DNA of 64,000 bases from Aphelocoma coerulescens (lineage: Eukaryota > Chordata > Aves > Passeriformes > Corvidae). The DNA is taken from contig NC_091014.1 of NCBI RefSeq assembly GCF_041296385.1, positions 11,631,578-11,695,577 on the forward strand, in the 5' to 3' direction. Below are positions 61,261 through 64,000 of this stretch, piece after piece. Made by a program: the position numbers and the translations under genes. Numbering within the stretch: position 1 is the stretch's first letter; the number at the start of each line of letters is the position of its first letter. The notes under the pieces are model-generated. The model was not told where the DNA came from. It searched no databases and worked only from the letters and a program-made list of their open reading frames with translations.

Positions 61261-64000
61261 CAGCATCTAAATATTGGTAGCATGCAGCCTGACAGAACCT
61301 CCAAACATATACTTGCTTGGTTATTTTTTGCCATCTATGAAAAGTCACTTTCTGATTGCTTCTGTGAATAGTGTTTTCAGGACAAATAATGCAGGTTTGC
61401 TTTGGCTTAGTGTGCAAGGGGAAGGGGGATATTAGACAGTACATAATTTTATCAGGAAATTAATGCAAATGTATTCAAATTGCAGATATTTTATTGCCCT
61501 CCCTCCCTTCCTTTCTCTTCTCATATGTCACTTGCTTTCTAAGATGATAAATCCAATAAGTTGTCAAGCTCCTGTCTGTGTGATTTGTGTCCTGCTTGGA
61601 GGTTTTTGATACAATTACATTTGATTTCACTACATTTACAGAGAATTAGATCTTTTTTATTTCAGTGGTCCAAAGTCAATTAGTGAAACAAACAAAACCT
61701 TTAGTTAACTGTTTTCAGATTATTTTTTTTTTTTACTGTCACTGTTGCACTTGTCCCTTGTGGTACCAGGTGAGGCAAAACTGTATTTTTATCATACTGA
61801 GGAAGTTCAAATTTATCATACTGAGGAAATTCTTGTGTCATCATATAAATATTTGATATCTAGTCTGAGTTAATCATTCAGACTTCTTTTGTATTCATTA
61901 GAGAAAAACAAAACAAAGGAGGAACCTGCAGAAGAAGGTTGAAATCAATAACAAAGGAGAAAATTATGTTGGTTTGGATGAGTTAGGTTCTTGTGTTACT
62001 GTTCTTTCTCCCTCATTCACCAGAATGTTTCTCCCCAGCATAGTCATTGATTGTTAAGGTTTCCCTTTTCTCATGCCCTAGGCTGAAATGCACTGCCCTC
62101 ATCATCTTGTCATGTTTTAAGCCTGAAGAAGTTGATGCATTTTCTGGCAGTGCAGGATTTCTGACCATTTCTTTTGGTATTAGGAACACTGAAGGATGCA
62201 CTTCTCCGCTTGTACTTTATCACACAAGTTGTAAATCATTAATCATTTGCTCTACATTGTTCTATTTCTAGACAAGCATGCACTGATTTGACATGATAAA
62301 GAGGCAAGCCATTGGTAGGCAGTGACAAGTCTGGGACAGCCCACTTTGCCTCCTGTGACTAGACTCAGGAATTAGACTTCTGAGCATAGCAGTGTCATAT
62401 CTGCATGATCACTTTCTTGTGGCACATGGGAAGCAGAATAAGGTATTAAAGGGACAGCATAGTTCTTTGGATTCCAGCATGTTTCCTTTGTTATTAAATG
62501 TGTTGAGAATTCTTTTGGAGGACCTATTTTGGAACATAAAGTGTCATTGCAGTACAGAATTTAACTGTAGAAGAGATGAAAGTAGTTGTGACATGACCAA
62601 AGCTAGAGTAAAAGAAGTGCAGTATGGCAAGGAAGTGTAACCAGGAATTTAATGCACCAGTTATGCACCTAAACTGGCATCTAGGTGGGAATTAAGAGCC
62701 TAAATTCAGAATATTAATTCAGGAAAATCCAGCCAACTCAAATTCAGGTATTTTCACAGATGTAAACTGTATTATGTGATATGCCCTGCACAGTTTTCTC
62801 AGTTTCTCTTTGCATCAGGTTGGCAAAGGAGGTGGCTGCTAAGGTGTATTGTCATGCAGAACAAAACCATTTCTCTGCCTAAATTCTTTGGTGACCCTTA
62901 TATGCGTGGTCAGGCCTAACCAACCTGCACCAAATGGTCTGTAATAGCTGTAAAAAAAAAAGCCCAGAAGGATAATTCCTGAAATATTCTTGCAAGTAGC
63001 CGGATAATTGTGCTCTCCTCAGTGCTGCCTTAGGGTTGCTGTACCAGGAGAGACTGACGGGTATTGCCAAACTGAAGATGACGTTTCCAAAAATGATCAT
63101 CTGTGCTCTAGGTTTGTTATAATACCAGGACTAGAGCCCAAGCATGTGAACTTCAAGTTCATTTCTCACCCTGAGCTCATATTTTAACAATTTTTGAAAT
63201 TTTACCTGCAGCCAACTGGTAAATATGATAAATTTGGAGACTTCATTTCTGACAGTTGTTTGGAAAGATGAGAATTGATTCTTAATGCTTTAATGCTATA
63301 TTTTATGCCAGTGGTTATCTGTTGGTTTTATCGGTGTTGAGAGTTGAACATTCAGAGCAATGCAGTGAAAAATCAGGTCAACAGACCACTGGTCAGTGAC
63401 AATAAAATCCAGTGCTGTGTAAAGTGTTTTAATACTCAGGCTAGTGGTAGTCACATAGCGAGAGTAGGTTTGTTAACTTTTGTAGCACAAATGAAAAAGA
63501 TTGGTATCACTAGATTGTAATGTCTTCAGTGATAATATTTAGGCTTTATAATAGATTGCCATCAAAAATGCATAAAAATAAATCAAAATTATTTATTCTA
63601 CACTAAATCTGATGTAAGACACCCCTTCAACTAGGAACTTTCAGTGCCTGTAAACCACCCAGTAACCCAGAAAGGAACAGCAAACAGAGCCAAGCAGGAG
63701 GAGCAACTACAAGAGATCATTTAACAAAGATAAAAGTTATTAGAATAAATGTTAGTTTTTATAGCTGATAAACAGTCTGTGAAAATATAAAGATGAAAGA
63801 ATGCTGTGAAATTCTATGAAGGTGAAGCTATTTAAGACAACTAGTCAAAATATGTCTTACATAACAGTGAAAGCCCTATTTAATAAACACCAGCTAATAG
63901 ACTTAAACCTGTTGAAACTATTTTTCATTCAGTGTGAGTTCAAAAGGTCACTGTTTGGCATTCCTCCTCATGGCCAAATCTACTGAAGTTAACATGCCTT
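61261..64000. other. Intron 2 segment to the right edge
   Basis: AT-rich unique sequence. The only structure noted is a 24-base period duplication at 61787-61831 (TTTATCATACTGAGGAA repeated with small changes). No exon of SEMA3C and no other gene is supported. Confidence 0.6.
61787..61831 (+). repeat. Short imperfect tandem duplication, 24-base period
   Basis: TTTATCATACTGAGGAA occurs twice with starts 24 bases apart, followed by GTTC in one copy and ATTC in the other. It is consistent with a small slippage event. Confidence 0.8.

Larger units (their letters stand above)
13132..64000 (+). other. SEMA3C: SEMA3C intron 2 (continues beyond the window)
   Basis: After the donor at 13132 I looked for the next exon, which should begin by completing a Glu-type codon and encode the start of the sema domain. 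I found no matching stretch before the right edge, so the intron appears to exceed 50.8 kb. A long early intron is usual for class 3 semaphorin genes. It holds CR1 remnants, a solo LTR and simple repeats, listed separately. A very short or diverged exon could have been missed. Confidence 0.7.

Noticed and set aside
61114..61371. 85-codon plus-strand ORF spanning the LTR edge
   Set aside because: It crosses the LTR boundary and target duplication, runs antisense to the LTR, and has no similarity to any family I know.
1..64000. CRISPR arrays, operons, prokaryotic defence or mobile systems
   Set aside because: No spaced direct repeats, ribosome-binding-site gene strings or dense coding; the window is plainly a vertebrate gene region.

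Overview
The window is vertebrate nuclear DNA, most likely from a bird. It is AT-rich and non-coding with one CpG island, carries several CR1 retroposon 3' ends with the avian-type terminal octamer pattern (ATTCTATG repeats), and has one coding exon whose protein start matches semaphorin 3C. Nothing in it looks prokaryotic. I cannot settle the bird order from the sequence.

Layout: positions 1 to about 8980 are upstream flank with simple repeats and no gene I can support. A CpG island (about 8980-9740) with GC boxes and a weak TATA-like element is the probable SEMA3C promoter. It leads into a non-coding exon 1 that I end at a good splice donor (9919/9920). Intron 1 is about 3.1 kb. Exon 2 (12991-13131) holds the start codon (13029) and the first 34 codons, covering the signal peptide and mature N-terminus; it splices out in phase 1. 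The remaining 51 kb reads as a single very long intron 2. I found no further SEMA3C exon, so most of the gene lies beyond the right edge.

Intron 2 contains CR1 remnants (17931-18475, 25455-25639, an inverted pair at 26960-27304, and an old diverged copy at 43440-44065) and a solo endogenous-retrovirus LTR with a perfect 5-bp target-site duplication (60572-61255). It also holds an uninterrupted array of about 64 AAAGG units (45116-45434), an ATT array, a G-quadruplex-prone tract (28752-28817), and a perfect 72-bp tandem duplication (58396-58539).

All longer open reading frames outside exon 2 look like chance frames, simple-repeat translations or antisense readings of repeats. I found no convincing new gene system. 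The most notable items are the long pure AAAGG array in the sense strand of the intron, the intact solo LTR, the fresh 72-bp duplication, and the unusual 5' leader with candidate upstream ORFs and a U-rich tract.
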